Below, one piece after another: positions 1 to 8,782 of a stretch of 32,597 nucleotides of DNA (its first letter is position 1; each line of letters starts with the position of its first letter). A program made the translations under genes and the position numbers. The notes under the pieces are model-generated. The model was not told the origin of the DNA. It ran no database searches and saw nothing but the letters and a program-made list of their open reading frames with translations. Source of the stretch: Synergistaceae bacterium (GTDB lineage Bacteria > Synergistota > Synergistia > Synergistales > Synergistaceae); assembly GCA_031269245.1 (NCBI GenBank), contig JAISZL010000071.1, positions 1 through 32,597 of the forward strand. The letters run 5' to 3'.

Positions 1-95
1 TCTTGAAGATCATCTGCTTTCAGAACTTCGAAGGCTTGAAAATAATCCTGACATCACAAAGTCAATTTGTTCTTGGCCTTGGATAATTAACGCCC

Positions 96-890
96 TTATG
101 AATTAGAAATAGAATTATACATAAGCCCAAGTTCCGCCTCAACCGCGCTTTCGTCGTCGTGGAACACGCGGAGAAAGCCCTCCTGCGCATCGCGGAACTC
201 CTCCCATGCCCTCCGCGATGCGTGTTCATCCATGCGATGGCGTTCGTCCATGACATATTCGATGTGAGAGCCTTTGTCCTGAATGGCAGATTCCCACTCC
301 CGGAGGCTCTTACCGGATTTGAAAGGCGTGCTCCTAGTGACATCTCCTCCGCCCCATCTTGAAAGGTCCATAACCCTCTGTTCATAGATCGCCAAAGTGT
401 TGTCCCTGAATATATTGGTGATACGCTCCTTGTTCTTGTCCCCGTAAAAAACTTTTACCGCTGCGTTCAACGAACGCCTCAGCACGCGGTCATACTTTTC
501 GGCCATATCCAGCCAAGCGGTCTGCGCCGCCGCAAGAGGTCCGCGAGCGCGTTCATCGACCGACAAATAGAGACGCTCGTACAACATCTCCGCTTTCGCC
601 CTTATCGACAGCAGCCTGGTCTCGTATCTCTCCTCCGGCATATCAGCCGTTTCGGTCCTCGGCGCATATTTATCGAAATGCAGATTTGAAAGAGGAAGAA
701 GATGCTCACTCGCTTCGACAAAAGACGGGCGGCAAAGAGAATGGGCAAAAATGATAAAACTGAACATCGTCAGCACCAAAATTTTCGAGCGCAGACATAA
801 ACTAAAAGGGAGTTGTCTCACAGCGCGTCCCTCAGATATAATCAGAGCGCCGCATCCGACGCAATTTGCGCGATTGCTTTTGACGTTCAT
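96..890 (-). CDS. Secreted hypothetical protein, weak LprI/DUF1311-like features
   Basis: I do not recognise a firm function. From the ATG at 890 the protein is 264 residues. That start is preferred over the TTG at 905 because GAGAGG lies about 7 bases upstream of it. A polar stretch of about 36 residues precedes a hydrophobic core (KILVLTMFSFIIFAHSL) and a possible Sec cleavage near FVEA, so the mature part is probably periplasmic. The mature region is highly charged and helical. Two segments, PLAAAQTAWLDMAEKYDRVL and a later RRAWEEFRDAQEGFLRVF, resemble the AQ-x-AWL helix of LprI-like/DUF1311 proteins (some of which inhibit lysozyme), but the cysteines usual in that family are absent from the mature part. 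The long N-terminal region is odd, and an internal start at 767 (MFSFII) is possible but has no ribosome-binding site. It is probably monocistronic, with the inverted-repeat element at 949-1261 directly upstream. Confidence 0.55.
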   Translation of the reverse strand: MNVKSNRANCVGCGALIISEGRAVRQLPFSLCLRSKILVLTMFSFIIFAHSLCRPSFVEASEHLLPLSNLHFDKYAPRTETADMPEERYETRLLSIRAKAEMLYERLYLSVDERARGPLAAAQTAWLDMAEKYDRVLRRSLNAAVKVFYGDKNKERITNIFRDNTLAIYEQRVMDLSRWGGGDVTRSTPFKSGKSLREWESAIQDKGSHIEYVMDERHRMDEHASRRAWEEFRDAQEGFLRVFHDDESAVEAELGLMYNSISNS

Positions 891-948
891 ACGAGATCCT
901 CTCAATCAATCAACATCCAGCGCTTACCCAAAATGCGACAATTCGCAA

Positions 949-1261
949 ATTGGTATCAACAATGCGACAATTCGCAAAAATGTCGCATTCGTGTTGCGCA
1001 ATATAGCATAAACACTCGGTATTGTGAATAGGGTGAGTGATTTCCCATAATGGGGGACGTTCAATTATCCCAAAAGGCAACCCCCAAGGGGGTTGAAGCG
1101 AGTTGTCTTGTTCATTGTTCCGGCCGGTTTCAATGCTTCCCTCATCTCCGCTATTTCTGAGATCCCTGATCAGATCAACTTCCATCTCCTTCCGCATTGC
1201 CGCTTGAGGCAGTCCGTTTATATGCGACATTTTTGCGAATTGTCGCATTGTTGATACCAAT
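949..1261. repeat. 313-bp element with 40-bp perfect terminal inverted repeats (MITE-like)
   Basis: Bases 949-988 are the exact reverse complement of 1222-1261 (40 of 40). Each arm starts outside with ATTGGTATCAAC and contains its own hairpin: AATGCGACA (961-969) pairs with TGTCGCATT (981-989). A further partial copy of the arm core (18 bases) lies just outside on the left at 932-949 in direct orientation. Inside the element is another perfect hairpin, CAACCCCC (1078-1085) with GGGGGTTG (1088-1095). I see no target-site duplication and no transposase. A minus-strand open frame of about 95-115 codons crosses it but has no recognisable domain or ribosome-binding site. It is best described as a non-autonomous palindromic element. 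Confidence 0.7.
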
Positions 1262-1286
1262 CCGCGATCAGCAGGCTGTTTTTGAT
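1250..1286 (-). repeat. Partial copy of the dispersed ATTGGTATCA repeat, overlapping the rsmA 3' end
   Basis: On the minus strand this reads TCAAAAACAGCCTG, then CTGATCGCGG, then ATTGGTATCAAC. It matches one end of the complete copy at 11579-11687 with only a few differences. The last codons and the TGA stop of rsmA lie within this repeat, and its outer edge also forms the right arm of the 949-1261 element. Confidence 0.6.
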
Positions 1287-2125
1287 GCGCTTGCCCCGCG
1301 ATCGGCGGTCATCCTCGAAGCCAGGGCGCCGTCCCCGTAAAGTTCGAGCCAGGCGGCGAGCGATATCTCCTCTGGACGTGAGAGGGGGCCCAGCGAGTGG
1401 GAGGCGAGTATCCCGATCGACTCGTCTTTGGGCATTCCGAACGAGCCTCCCCAGTTGTTGACGAGCGTCTTTCTGCGGTTGGCGTATGAGCCGGAGAGGA
1501 GGCGCCGCCAGACCTTGTCGCGCGGCAGAGACTGGAACTCCGATCTTCCGCCGTCGAGCTTTATCTCGACGATTGCCGAGTCCACGCGCGGTGTAGGGTA
1601 GAACGAACCGCGGGGGACCGTGCGCTTTATCGCGGGCTCGCCCATCGCCGAGATGGTTATCCCGAGCGGGCTGCTCTCCCTGCCTCCAGCGCCGGAGGCG
1701 AGACGAGCGGCCGCCTCCGCCTGAGTCATCAGCAGCATGTACCTCAAGCCGCGCCCCGGCAGCTCCTCTAGCAGCCGCCACATCAGAGGGGTGGTGATGT
1801 GGTACGGCAGGTTAGCTATGACGTGCGTGGGCGGCGCGCCGAGCCGTGAGTAGTCGAAGCTCACCGCGTCGCCCCAGTGGAGCGACAGCCGCCCGTCTCG
1901 CGCGGCTATCGCCTCCAGGTCGCCGCGCAGGCGGGTGTCCAGCTCTATCGCGTCCAGAGCGGCGCAGTTCGTCCCGAGTATGCCGTTCGTGAGCACCCCG
2001 CTGCCGGGTCCTATTTCGAGCACCCTGTCCCGCAAAGCGAGCGCGGCCCGCGCCATCATCCACTCAACGACGGACCTGTCTCGCAGGAAATTCTGGCCTA
2101 TGTCGGTGTTGTGCCTGAACGCCAT
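1268..2125 (-). CDS. rsmA: 16S rRNA (adenine1518-N6/adenine1519-N6)-dimethyltransferase RsmA (KsgA)
   Basis: The product uses S-adenosylmethionine to dimethylate two adjacent adenines in the 3'-terminal helix of 16S rRNA during late 30S assembly; loss of the enzyme gives kasugamycin resistance. The 285-residue length is normal. Visible family motifs are GQNFL near residue 10, the SAM-binding VLEIGPGSG near 36-44, a motif II acidic ELD near 61-63, the catalytic NLPYHI near 105, and the FYPTPRVDSAI segment in the C-terminal part. It is the last gene of the efflux operon: its ATG lies one base after the outer-membrane-factor stop, so translation is probably coupled. The last few residues (SKTAC) and the stop are encoded by a dispersed repeat, so the tail is likely an acquired extension. 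The function is firm; the tie to a drug-efflux operon is inferred from spacing. Confidence 0.95.
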   Translation of the reverse strand: MAFRHNTDIGQNFLRDRSVVEWMMARAALALRDRVLEIGPGSGVLTNGILGTNCAALDAIELDTRLRGDLEAIAARDGRLSLHWGDAVSFDYSRLGAPPTHVIANLPYHITTPLMWRLLEELPGRGLRYMLLMTQAEAAARLASGAGGRESSPLGITISAMGEPAIKRTVPRGSFYPTPRVDSAIVEIKLDGGRSEFQSLPRDKVWRRLLSGSYANRRKTLVNNWGGSFGMPKDESIGILASHSLGPLSRPEEISLAAWLELYGDGALASRMTADRGASASKTAC

Positions 2126-2126
2126 A

Positions 2127-3581
2127 CTACTCCTCGGTCATGGGGGCCCAGCCGCCGCCCAGCGCCTTGAATATCCGCACCACGTTGGAGGTCATCTGTC
2201 CCTCGCTCACCGTGAACTGGTCCTCCAGCGACAGGAGCGCCGACTGTGCGCCTATGACGTTGCTGAAGTCCGTCAGGCCGTTTTTGTACTTGTCCTCCGC
2301 GATGCCCAGCGCGGCCTTGGCGGCGGCGATCCCGGACTTCAGTGACTCGTTGCGCCGGGTCTCCTGAGCGCTGGCGGCCAAGGCGTTCCTCACCTCCGCC
2401 ACGGCGCTCAGAACCGCCTCCTCGTAGGCGGCGAGATACTGCTCCTCCCTGGCGGTCTGAACTTTTATGTTCTTTCTGATAGCGCCGCCGTGGAATATCG
2501 GCAGCGTGATCCTCGGACCGAAGCTGTACGAGAAGCTGCCGCTCGAGAACAAATTCCCGCCGCTCAACGACTCGAGCCCTATCGAGCCGAATAGGAAGAA
2601 CTTCGGCAGAAGATCCCTCTCGGCGGATCTCTTGCGGGCTATCTGAGAGGCGAGCAGGCGCTCCGCCGCCCTTATGTCCGGGCGCTGCCGGATGGCGTCG
2701 GCGGGGATGCCCAGCAGGTTTACGGCGTGGGGCTTGGGCAGGGATTTCGGCTCCGACAGCATCTCCTCCAGGCTGCCTGGGACGCGCCCCACCAGTATCG
2801 CGAGCGTGTTCATGACGCTCTCTATGCTCGACCTTATGGGGGGGATGGACGCCCTGGTCCCCTCCGCGGTGTACTGTGCCTGGTTCAAGGCGAGCGAGTC
2901 CATCAGCCCCGCCTCGTACTGGGAGCCCAGCATCTCGATGGTCTCCATCTGTAGGGCCAGGTTCCTCTCCGCGATCTCAAGCCTCTCCTGGAGGGTTCTC
3001 AGCGAGAGGTAGTTGAGCGCCACCTCGGACGACAGCGTCACCCACGCCGCGTGCAGGGAGGCGTGCTCGGCCTCCAGAGCCGCGACAGCGGCGTTGGTCA
3101 TCTCGCTCCGCGAGCCGAAGATGTCTATCTCCCAGTTAGCGTCTATGCTCAGCCTGTGGAGCCCGGCGGAGACGCCGCTGCCGGCCGAGTTGACCGGGGT
3201 CTTGCCGCGCGTCCAGCTGTCCGCGTTGTCCAGCCACGGCAGTGTGGCGGCCCTGCTTATCCCGAGAGCCGCCCTGGCCTCCGCGGTCTTCGCGCGGGCC
3301 GCCCGCAGGCTGCGGTTGTTCTCGATGGACCAGAGTATCAGCGTGTCGAGCGTCTCGTCGCCGAGCGTCTTCCACCAGCTCGCCAGGGCCTCCGGCGAGA
3401 GCGAGCCCGGGTTCTCTGCCGCGTCCGCGGCGCCGGGGACGCCGTATCTGCGGACTAGCGTCTCCCACGCGCCGCCGCGCACGTCGGCGTCGTCGGAGAC
3501 CACGGCTTCGCCCGCGAGGCACCGTAGGGAGAAGATCGCGGCGAGCGTAAACGATAGCAGGGTTATTCTAGCGGTCTTCAT
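2127..3581 (-). CDS. TolC/NodT-type outer-membrane efflux protein
   Basis: This is the outer-membrane channel of a tripartite RND pump: a trimer forming an outer-membrane beta barrel and a periplasmic helical tunnel. The 484-residue length fits the NodT/OprM family. Residues 1-24 form a signal peptide ending near CLAG; the cysteine is preceded by SLR rather than a lipobox, so lipidation (common in OprM/NodT relatives) is doubtful. Two OEP repeats follow. Family hallmarks include ASWWKTLGDETLDTLI near 67-82, the SIDANWEIDIFG strand, the NYLSLRTLQERL helix, IRQRPDIRAAERLLASQIA near 296-314, FGPRITLPIF, and YKNGLTDFSNVIGAQSALL in the second repeat. It overlaps the permease stop by four bases (ATGA) and sits one base before rsmA, placing it in the pump operon. 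Confidence 0.93.
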   Translation of the reverse strand: MKTARITLLSFTLAAIFSLRCLAGEAVVSDDADVRGGAWETLVRRYGVPGAADAAENPGSLSPEALASWWKTLGDETLDTLILWSIENNRSLRAARAKTAEARAALGISRAATLPWLDNADSWTRGKTPVNSAGSGVSAGLHRLSIDANWEIDIFGSRSEMTNAAVAALEAEHASLHAAWVTLSSEVALNYLSLRTLQERLEIAERNLALQMETIEMLGSQYEAGLMDSLALNQAQYTAEGTRASIPPIRSSIESVMNTLAILVGRVPGSLEEMLSEPKSLPKPHAVNLLGIPADAIRQRPDIRAAERLLASQIARKRSAERDLLPKFFLFGSIGLESLSGGNLFSSGSFSYSFGPRITLPIFHGGAIRKNIKVQTAREEQYLAAYEEAVLSAVAEVRNALAASAQETRRNESLKSGIAAAKAALGIAEDKYKNGLTDFSNVIGAQSALLSLEDQFTVSEGQMTSNVVRIFKALGGGWAPMTEE

Positions 3582-6500
3582 GGGTCACGCCTCCGATTTT
3601 TTTGAAAAAATAGGCTCGCGATCAATCGCTTTCCCCTCTCCCTGTTGGTCTCCAGCACCGCGTAGAGCCCGGGGATCAGGAATATGCCGAACGTCGTGGC
3701 CAAGCTCATGCCGAAGAACATGGTAGTTCCGACGTGGAGCCTGCTGCCCGCTCCCGCCCCCTCCGCCACGAGCATCGGCGAGACGCCTATGACGCAGGTG
3801 AGGGCCGTCATCATGACGGACCTGAAGCGCTCGCGCCCCGCTTCCGCCGCCGCGTCGAGTATCGAATGCCCCAGGACCTCGTGCTGCTCCTGCGCGAACT
3901 CGATTATCAGGATGGCGTTCTTGGCCGCGAGCCCGACCAGAAGCAGTATGCCGAGCTGCGCGTAGATGCTCAAGGACAGCTTCATTATGAAGAGCCCTAT
4001 CAGCGCGCCCAGGAGTGCCACCGGGAGGGAGAATATGACGCCGAGCGGAACGGTCCAGCTCTCGTACTGCGCGACCAGGAACAGGTAGCCGAATATGAGG
4101 GCTATGACGATGATCATCATGGTCTGCCCGCGCGCCTCCTGCTCCTGGTAGGTCATACCCGACCACTCGGCGACGTATCCGCCGGGCAGACTGTCAGCTA
4201 GCTGGATGACGCGGGCCATGCCCTGACCGGTCGACGAGCCGGGGGCCATAAGCGCGGTTATCTGCGCCGCGGGGTAGAGGTTGTAGCGGCTGATCGACCT
4301 CGGGGCGATGGTCCTCTTCATCGTCATGAAGGTCTCGATCGGGACTCGGGCCCCCGACGCGCTCTTCACGTGTATGTTGGCTATGCTCCCCATCTTGTCG
4401 CGATACATCCAGTCGCTCTGGAGCATGACCTTGTTCACCTGGGAGCCGATGTTTATGTCGTTTATGTAGGCGGTTCCGAAGTACGTCTGAAGCGCGGAGA
4501 ATACGCTGGGGACGGAGATCCCCATCATCAGGGCCTTCTCCCTGTCGATGTCGAGGAATACGTGAGGCGTGTTGGCCGTGTAGGTGCTGAAGCCGTACAT
4601 GAACTCCGGCGACTGGCTGATCCTCCCTATGAACTCCGCCATGACGGCGGCGAGCCTGGCGGGGTCGCTCTCGATCCGCGACTGAAGCTGTATCTCCAGC
4701 CCTCCGGCTATTCCAAGCCCGGATATGGCCGGGGGCGATATTATGTTTATGGCGGCCTCCGGTATTTCGGCGGCTATCGCGCGGGCCTTCTCCATTATGG
4801 CGTTCTGGCTGGTGTCCGGGGTATCGCGGAGCCTCCAGTTCTCGAGCGCCATGACGGCCATGCCGACGTTCTCGCCGGCGGAGCCCATCATGCTAAAGCC
4901 GTCGACGGACATTATGTACTTGACGCCCTCCACGGACTGGAGCCGCGTTGTCAACTTGTTTATGACGGCTCTCGTCCTGCTCTGCGAGGCGCCCTCCGGG
5001 AGCTGTATCATGGCCATGACGGCCCCCTGGTCCTCGTCCGGGATGAACTCGGTCGGCATCGTCCTGAACATGAACCTTGCGGACAGCAGGACGGCGGCGA
5101 AGAGGAGTATGGTGACGACGGATTTCCTGGCGATCCACATGGCGCCCGCCACGTAGCCCTTGGTGCTGGCCTGGATGGCCCGGTTGAACCACGCGAGAGG
5201 TCCTCTCGTCTTTGGCTTGACCCCGCTCAGCATGTGCGCGCACATCGCTGGGCTCAGCGTCAGCGCCACGACGAGTGAGAACACGACGGAGAACGAGATG
5301 GTCACGGCGAACTGGCGGTATATGACGCCGGTGATGCTCTGCATGAAGGCCACCGGCACGAATATGGCTAAGAATACGAGCGTCGTCGCGGTCATCGGCC
5401 CCGTCACGTCTCGCATCGCCTGCACCGTGGCGTCGGCGGCGCTGGAATTGTCGCGGTCCATGACGAATATCACCCGTTCGACGACTATTATGGCGTCGTC
5501 GACGACCGTACCTATGACCAGCACGAGGCCGAAGAGGGTGAGTATGTTGATGCTGAAGCCCAGCACCGAGAGACCGATGAACGTAGCGGTGAGCGATATC
5601 GGTATCGCCGCGACCGGGACGAGCGTGACGCGCCAGTCCTGAAGGAAGAGGTAGCAGACCAGCACGACCAGCGAGAACGTCAGCGCCAGCGTCATGAGTA
5701 TCTCCATTATCGTCGCCCTGACGAAGTCGGTGGAGTCGTACCCTATGACGAACTCGACGTCGTCGGGCAGACTCTTCGTCAGCTCGCCGATGGCCTCGCG
5801 GATGCCTGTCATGACGTCGAGCGCGTTCGCGTCAGCCGCCTGTGAGAGCATCATCATCGCGCTGGGCGAGCCGTTGAGGTTGGCGCTCATGCCGTAGCTC
5901 TCCGCGCCCAGCTCTATCCGCGCCACGTCCCGGAGCTTGACGACTCCGCCCTCCTCCGTGCCGCGGATGATTATCTCCTCGAACTCCCGGACATTGGCGA
6001 GCCGCCCCCTAGTTGTCAAGGAGTAAACTATGACGCTGTCGCCCTTGGTGTCACCCATGCCCGACCCGATGGAGCCCAAGGACGCCTGCCTGTTCTGGTC
6101 CGCGACGGCGGCGGCGACCTCCGACGTCCCGATGCCGCGCGAGGCCATCGCGTCGGGGTCGAGCCATATCCTCATGCTGTACTGAGCGCCGAATATCTGC
6201 ACGTCCCCGATCCCAGGCACCCGCTTGAGGACGTTGAGGGCGTTGTTGAACGCGTAGTCCAGCAGGAAGAGGGAGTCCCGCGTCCCGTTGGGCGATCTCA
6301 GCGCCGCGAAGCCCAGCATGTTGGAGAAGGTCTTGAGTGTCGTGAGCCCCCTCTGCGTGACCTCGGGGGGCAGAAGGGGGGAGACCTGCTGAATCCTGTT
6401 CTGCACGTTCACCAGCGCCATGTCGGCGTTCGTGCCCGTGCGGAACGTGACGGTGAGCTGATAGCTGCCCGCGTTGCTCGACGTCGAGCTTATGTATATC

Positions 6501-6727
6501 ATGTCGTCGACACCGTTCATGGCCTCCTCCAGCGGAGCCGCCACCGTGTTGGCGACCGTCGCCGCGTCCGCGCCGGGGTACTCGGCGAACACCATGATCG
6601 TCGGCGGGGCGACGTCGGGATACTGCTTTATCGGCAGGTTGAGCCCGGCGATTACGCCCGCGATCGTGAGCACGCAGGCTATGACCATGGCGAATCTCGG
6701 CCTGTCTATAAAAAATTTGGAGAACAT
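3578..6727 (-). CDS. RND-family multidrug efflux permease (AcrB/MexB type, HAE1)
   Basis: This is the inner-membrane proton/drug antiporter of the tripartite pump. The 1049-residue length matches AcrB/MexB. The N-terminus MFSKFFIDRPRFAMVI and the first transmembrane helix are followed by the porter domain (YPDVAPPTIMVFAEYPGAD). The proton-relay aspartate pair is present as GTVVDDAIIVVERV (D410, D411), and its lysine partner is in GLAAKNAILIIEF (about K936). The duplicated architecture is complete: 12 expected helices and two large periplasmic loops. Intact catalytic residues suggest a working pump; hydrophobic drugs, detergents or bile acids are the family's usual substrates, but specificity cannot be read here. 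It starts 16 bases after the adaptor stop and overlaps the outer-membrane-factor gene by ATGA. Confidence 0.96.
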   Translation of the reverse strand: MFSKFFIDRPRFAMVIACVLTIAGVIAGLNLPIKQYPDVAPPTIMVFAEYPGADAATVANTVAAPLEEAMNGVDDMIYISSTSSNAGSYQLTVTFRTGTNADMALVNVQNRIQQVSPLLPPEVTQRGLTTLKTFSNMLGFAALRSPNGTRDSLFLLDYAFNNALNVLKRVPGIGDVQIFGAQYSMRIWLDPDAMASRGIGTSEVAAAVADQNRQASLGSIGSGMGDTKGDSVIVYSLTTRGRLANVREFEEIIIRGTEEGGVVKLRDVARIELGAESYGMSANLNGSPSAMMMLSQAADANALDVMTGIREAIGELTKSLPDDVEFVIGYDSTDFVRATIMEILMTLALTFSLVVLVCYLFLQDWRVTLVPVAAIPISLTATFIGLSVLGFSINILTLFGLVLVIGTVVDDAIIVVERVIFVMDRDNSSAADATVQAMRDVTGPMTATTLVFLAIFVPVAFMQSITGVIYRQFAVTISFSVVFSLVVALTLSPAMCAHMLSGVKPKTRGPLAWFNRAIQASTKGYVAGAMWIARKSVVTILLFAAVLLSARFMFRTMPTEFIPDEDQGAVMAMIQLPEGASQSRTRAVINKLTTRLQSVEGVKYIMSVDGFSMMGSAGENVGMAVMALENWRLRDTPDTSQNAIMEKARAIAAEIPEAAINIISPPAISGLGIAGGLEIQLQSRIESDPARLAAVMAEFIGRISQSPEFMYGFSTYTANTPHVFLDIDREKALMMGISVPSVFSALQTYFGTAYINDINIGSQVNKVMLQSDWMYRDKMGSIANIHVKSASGARVPIETFMTMKRTIAPRSISRYNLYPAAQITALMAPGSSTGQGMARVIQLADSLPGGYVAEWSGMTYQEQEARGQTMMIIVIALIFGYLFLVAQYESWTVPLGVIFSLPVALLGALIGLFIMKLSLSIYAQLGILLLVGLAAKNAILIIEFAQEQHEVLGHSILDAAAEAGRERFRSVMMTALTCVIGVSPMLVAEGAGAGSRLHVGTTMFFGMSLATTFGIFLIPGLYAVLETNRERGKRLIASLFFQKNRRRDP

Positions 6728-6743
6728 CTCTCGACAGTCCCTC

Positions 6744-8036
6744 CTATCGCTTGGGCGAGTCGGCCGCCGCGGCGCCGGACGATCCCGCGGGCTTCAGGTC
6801 GTAACCGGACTCCCGCGCGAGCTCCGAAGGGGTCTTGGCGGCATCCTCGTTCCGCGGGAGGGTTGGCCTGACCGGCATCTCCGGCCTCACGTTCTGGAGC
6901 CCGCGGATGATTATCCTCTCCCCCGCGGATATCCCCGACGCGACCTCGCGGACGGTCCCTATCTCGGCCCCGAGCTGAACCGCCCTCTTGCGCGCGACGT
7001 CGTTCTCGTCTATCACGTACACATAGTCGCCCCCCGCGTCGTAGAGCAGCGACTCCTGCGGGATGACCGGGCTCACCCTGCTCTTGGCCGGCTTCACCGC
7101 GACCCGCACCATCGAGCCCGGTATCAGCGTCCCCTTGTCGTTCTTGAAGCGCAGGTACATCATGATGGTGCCGGTTCGTTCGTCCATGGCTATGTCCTCG
7201 AAGTCGCGCTCGCCCTTGAGCTGGTACGCGCTTCCGTCCGCCAGCTCAAGCGTCGTGTCGTAGACGGACGCGCCGGATGTCCTTAGCGCCTCGATCCGCT
7301 CCATGTAGTTCCTGTCGGGCATCGCGAACGACACCCGGACAGGGTCGACCTGCACAATGCTGGCGAGCGGCCCGCCGGCCGGAGTGACGTAGTTCCCCTT
7401 TGTGAACTCCGTGCGCCCGATGCGGCCGGATATGGGAGCCGTTATCTTGGTGTAGCCGAGGTCTATCTGAGCCATCCTGAGCGACGCCTTGGCCTGCTCT
7501 ATGGCGGCTTTTGCCTGAAGCACGTCGTTCGCGGCGATGTCCAGGTCAAGGGCGGAGACGCTCCTCCTGTCCGCCGCCTTCAGGCGCTCGTTGTACTTGG
7601 ACGCGCGGTCGAGGTTCGCCTCGGCCTTGGCGAGGTCCGCCTTCCGCAGGGCCACCACGGCTTGGTACTGCTTGCTGTCCAGCGTGAAGAGTATGTCGCC
7701 CGCTTTCACCGCGGAGCCCTCCTTGAAGTGGACGGACTCTATCTGCCCCGGGACCTGCGGCTTCAGCAGGACGGTCTGAATAGGCTCGATCCTGCCGATG
7801 AACTCGCGCCCGACCGAGAGGTCCGCGTTCTCGACTATGTGCGCCGCGACCGTTGGGGCGGGAGGCGCCGCGGGCGCGGCCGCCTGGCTCTGCGCCGTGG
7901 TGGATTGCTTCGCGAAGTGGGACCACGTAAAACCCGCCAGGGCCAAAATCAGGGCGGAGGCCGCGAGGGACTTGAGTATTTTCGCTCCTGAACCTCCGGG
8001 AAGGGGTGCGTTGCCGATCTTTTTGGGGAAGGTCAT
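6744..8036 (-). CDS. RND efflux periplasmic adaptor (membrane fusion protein, AcrA/MexA type)
   Basis: This is the periplasmic adaptor joining the RND permease to the outer-membrane channel. It has 430 residues, somewhat longer than AcrA. The N-terminus carries one transmembrane or signal segment (about residues 24-42, LKSLAASALILALAGFTW) with no lipobox cysteine, so it is probably membrane-anchored. An Ala/Pro-rich linker follows, then the lipoyl half-motif GQIESVHFKEGSAVKAGDILFTLD, an alpha-hairpin (about 125-195), the second lipoyl half (YTKITAPISGRIGRTEFTKG) and beta-barrel/MP domains with VIPQESLLYDAGGDYVYVID. The C-terminal tail is low-complexity. Its ATG overlaps the repressor TGA by four bases, so it is translated from the repressor-led transcript. 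Confidence 0.94.
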   Translation of the reverse strand: MTFPKKIGNAPLPGGSGAKILKSLAASALILALAGFTWSHFAKQSTTAQSQAAAPAAPPAPTVAAHIVENADLSVGREFIGRIEPIQTVLLKPQVPGQIESVHFKEGSAVKAGDILFTLDSKQYQAVVALRKADLAKAEANLDRASKYNERLKAADRRSVSALDLDIAANDVLQAKAAIEQAKASLRMAQIDLGYTKITAPISGRIGRTEFTKGNYVTPAGGPLASIVQVDPVRVSFAMPDRNYMERIEALRTSGASVYDTTLELADGSAYQLKGERDFEDIAMDERTGTIMMYLRFKNDKGTLIPGSMVRVAVKPAKSRVSPVIPQESLLYDAGGDYVYVIDENDVARKRAVQLGAEIGTVREVASGISAGERIIIRGLQNVRPEMPVRPTLPRNEDAAKTPSELARESGYDLKPAGSSGAAAADSPKR

Positions 8037-8713
8037 TGTAATGTAACACCGTCTCTTTCACTCAAAATAATTTGCCGGCCATTTTTAACGGTGGGGCATG
8101 GATCGCGTTTGAGCGCTTTTTCGAACAAGTCGAACAGAAAATCGCTGTACTTCGAGATGTCGATCATGTATAGCTCGTGGATCTGGAAGAAGAAGAGCCC
8201 GTGGAACATCGCGGACAGCAGTATGGTCATTTCGTCGGGGGGATAGTCGCTCGCGATTTCGCCCCTCTCCTGCGAACGCGCTATTATCTTGGAGACTATG
8301 GCGTTTTCCTTCATGGTCATGTCGCGTATGGACTCGATGACCTTTTCGCACACGTCGTTCGGCCACTCGTGCCTCCTGTGGAACAGCCTGTTGATCATCT
8401 GGATTTGGTCGCTGCTCATGGCCGCGGACAGCTTCTTTTTGAAGAATCCCCGCAGATCCGCGAAGGTCTCCGGCGGCTTGCTGTCGTCGTAGAAATCGTT
8501 CCACGTTCGCGAGAATATGCTCTCCAGCAGCTTCACCAGCAGGTCGTTCTTGTTCTTGAAGTGCCAGTACAGCGCGCCCTTCGAGAGCCCGACCTTCTCC
8601 GCTATGCCGCTCATGGAAACCTTGGAGAGCGGCTTCTCGCACATCACCTCCAGCGCCGATTCGAGGAGTTTTTCCCTGGTCTCCCGCGCGTCCTCCTTGG
8701 TCTTCCTCGCCAC
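8033..8713 (-). CDS. TetR/AcrR-family repressor of the efflux operon
   Basis: This is a one-component DNA-binding repressor, likely released when a pump substrate binds its C-terminal domain. The GTG start at 8713 is chosen because the promoter at 8753-8782 would transcribe from about 8745, so the longer upstream frame to 8815 would begin before the transcript. GAGGGGGCAGG precedes the GTG. The resulting 226-residue protein begins MARKTKEDARETREKLLESA, the same register as AcrR/TtgR proteins. The helix-turn-helix is KVSMSGIAEKVGLSKGALYW, followed by HFKNKNDLL; the C-terminal part (FHGLFFFQIHELYMIDISKY) is the ligand domain. It is the first gene of the operon and overlaps the adaptor by ATGA. 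The palindrome in its promoter implies autoregulation. Confidence 0.92.
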   Translation of the reverse strand: MARKTKEDARETREKLLESALEVMCEKPLSKVSMSGIAEKVGLSKGALYWHFKNKNDLLVKLLESIFSRTWNDFYDDSKPPETFADLRGFFKKKLSAAMSSDQIQMINRLFHRRHEWPNDVCEKVIESIRDMTMKENAIVSKIIARSQERGEIASDYPPDEMTILLSAMFHGLFFFQIHELYMIDISKYSDFLFDLFEKALKRDPCPTVKNGRQIILSERDGVTLQ

Positions 8714-8752
8714 CCACCTGCCCCCTCGCCGATTGCGTATGTAAGCCGGGAG

Positions 8753-8782
8753 ATTATACATACCTTCTGGTATGTATGTCAA
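8753..8782 (-). promoter_or_regulatory. Sigma-70-type promoter of the efflux operon
   Basis: On the minus strand the -35 is a consensus TTGACA (8782-8777) and the -10 a consensus TATAAT (8758-8753), with an 18-base spacer. This is the best promoter in the window. It points at the repressor gene, and predicted transcription starts near 8745. Confidence 0.85.
8757..8776. promoter_or_regulatory. Palindromic operator, probable AcrR-like binding site
   Basis: TACATACC (8757-8764), a TTCT centre, and GGTATGTA (8769-8776) form a perfect 8-bp dyad filling the spacer between -35 and -10. It resembles the TACATACA-type half-sites of the E. coli AcrR operator. A dimeric repressor bound here would block RNA polymerase and give autoregulation of the whole pump operon. 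Confidence 0.8.

Noticed and set aside
910-1260. 116-codon minus-strand frame in the inverted-repeat element
   Set aside because: Its start and end are made of the terminal inverted repeats themselves, so the frame is mostly a by-product of the element; no domain or ribosome-binding site.
4370-5278. 302-codon plus-strand frame inside the RND permease gene
   Set aside because: Shadow of the permease with biased Gly/Arg/Tyr composition and no family match; the permease frame carries all functional motifs.
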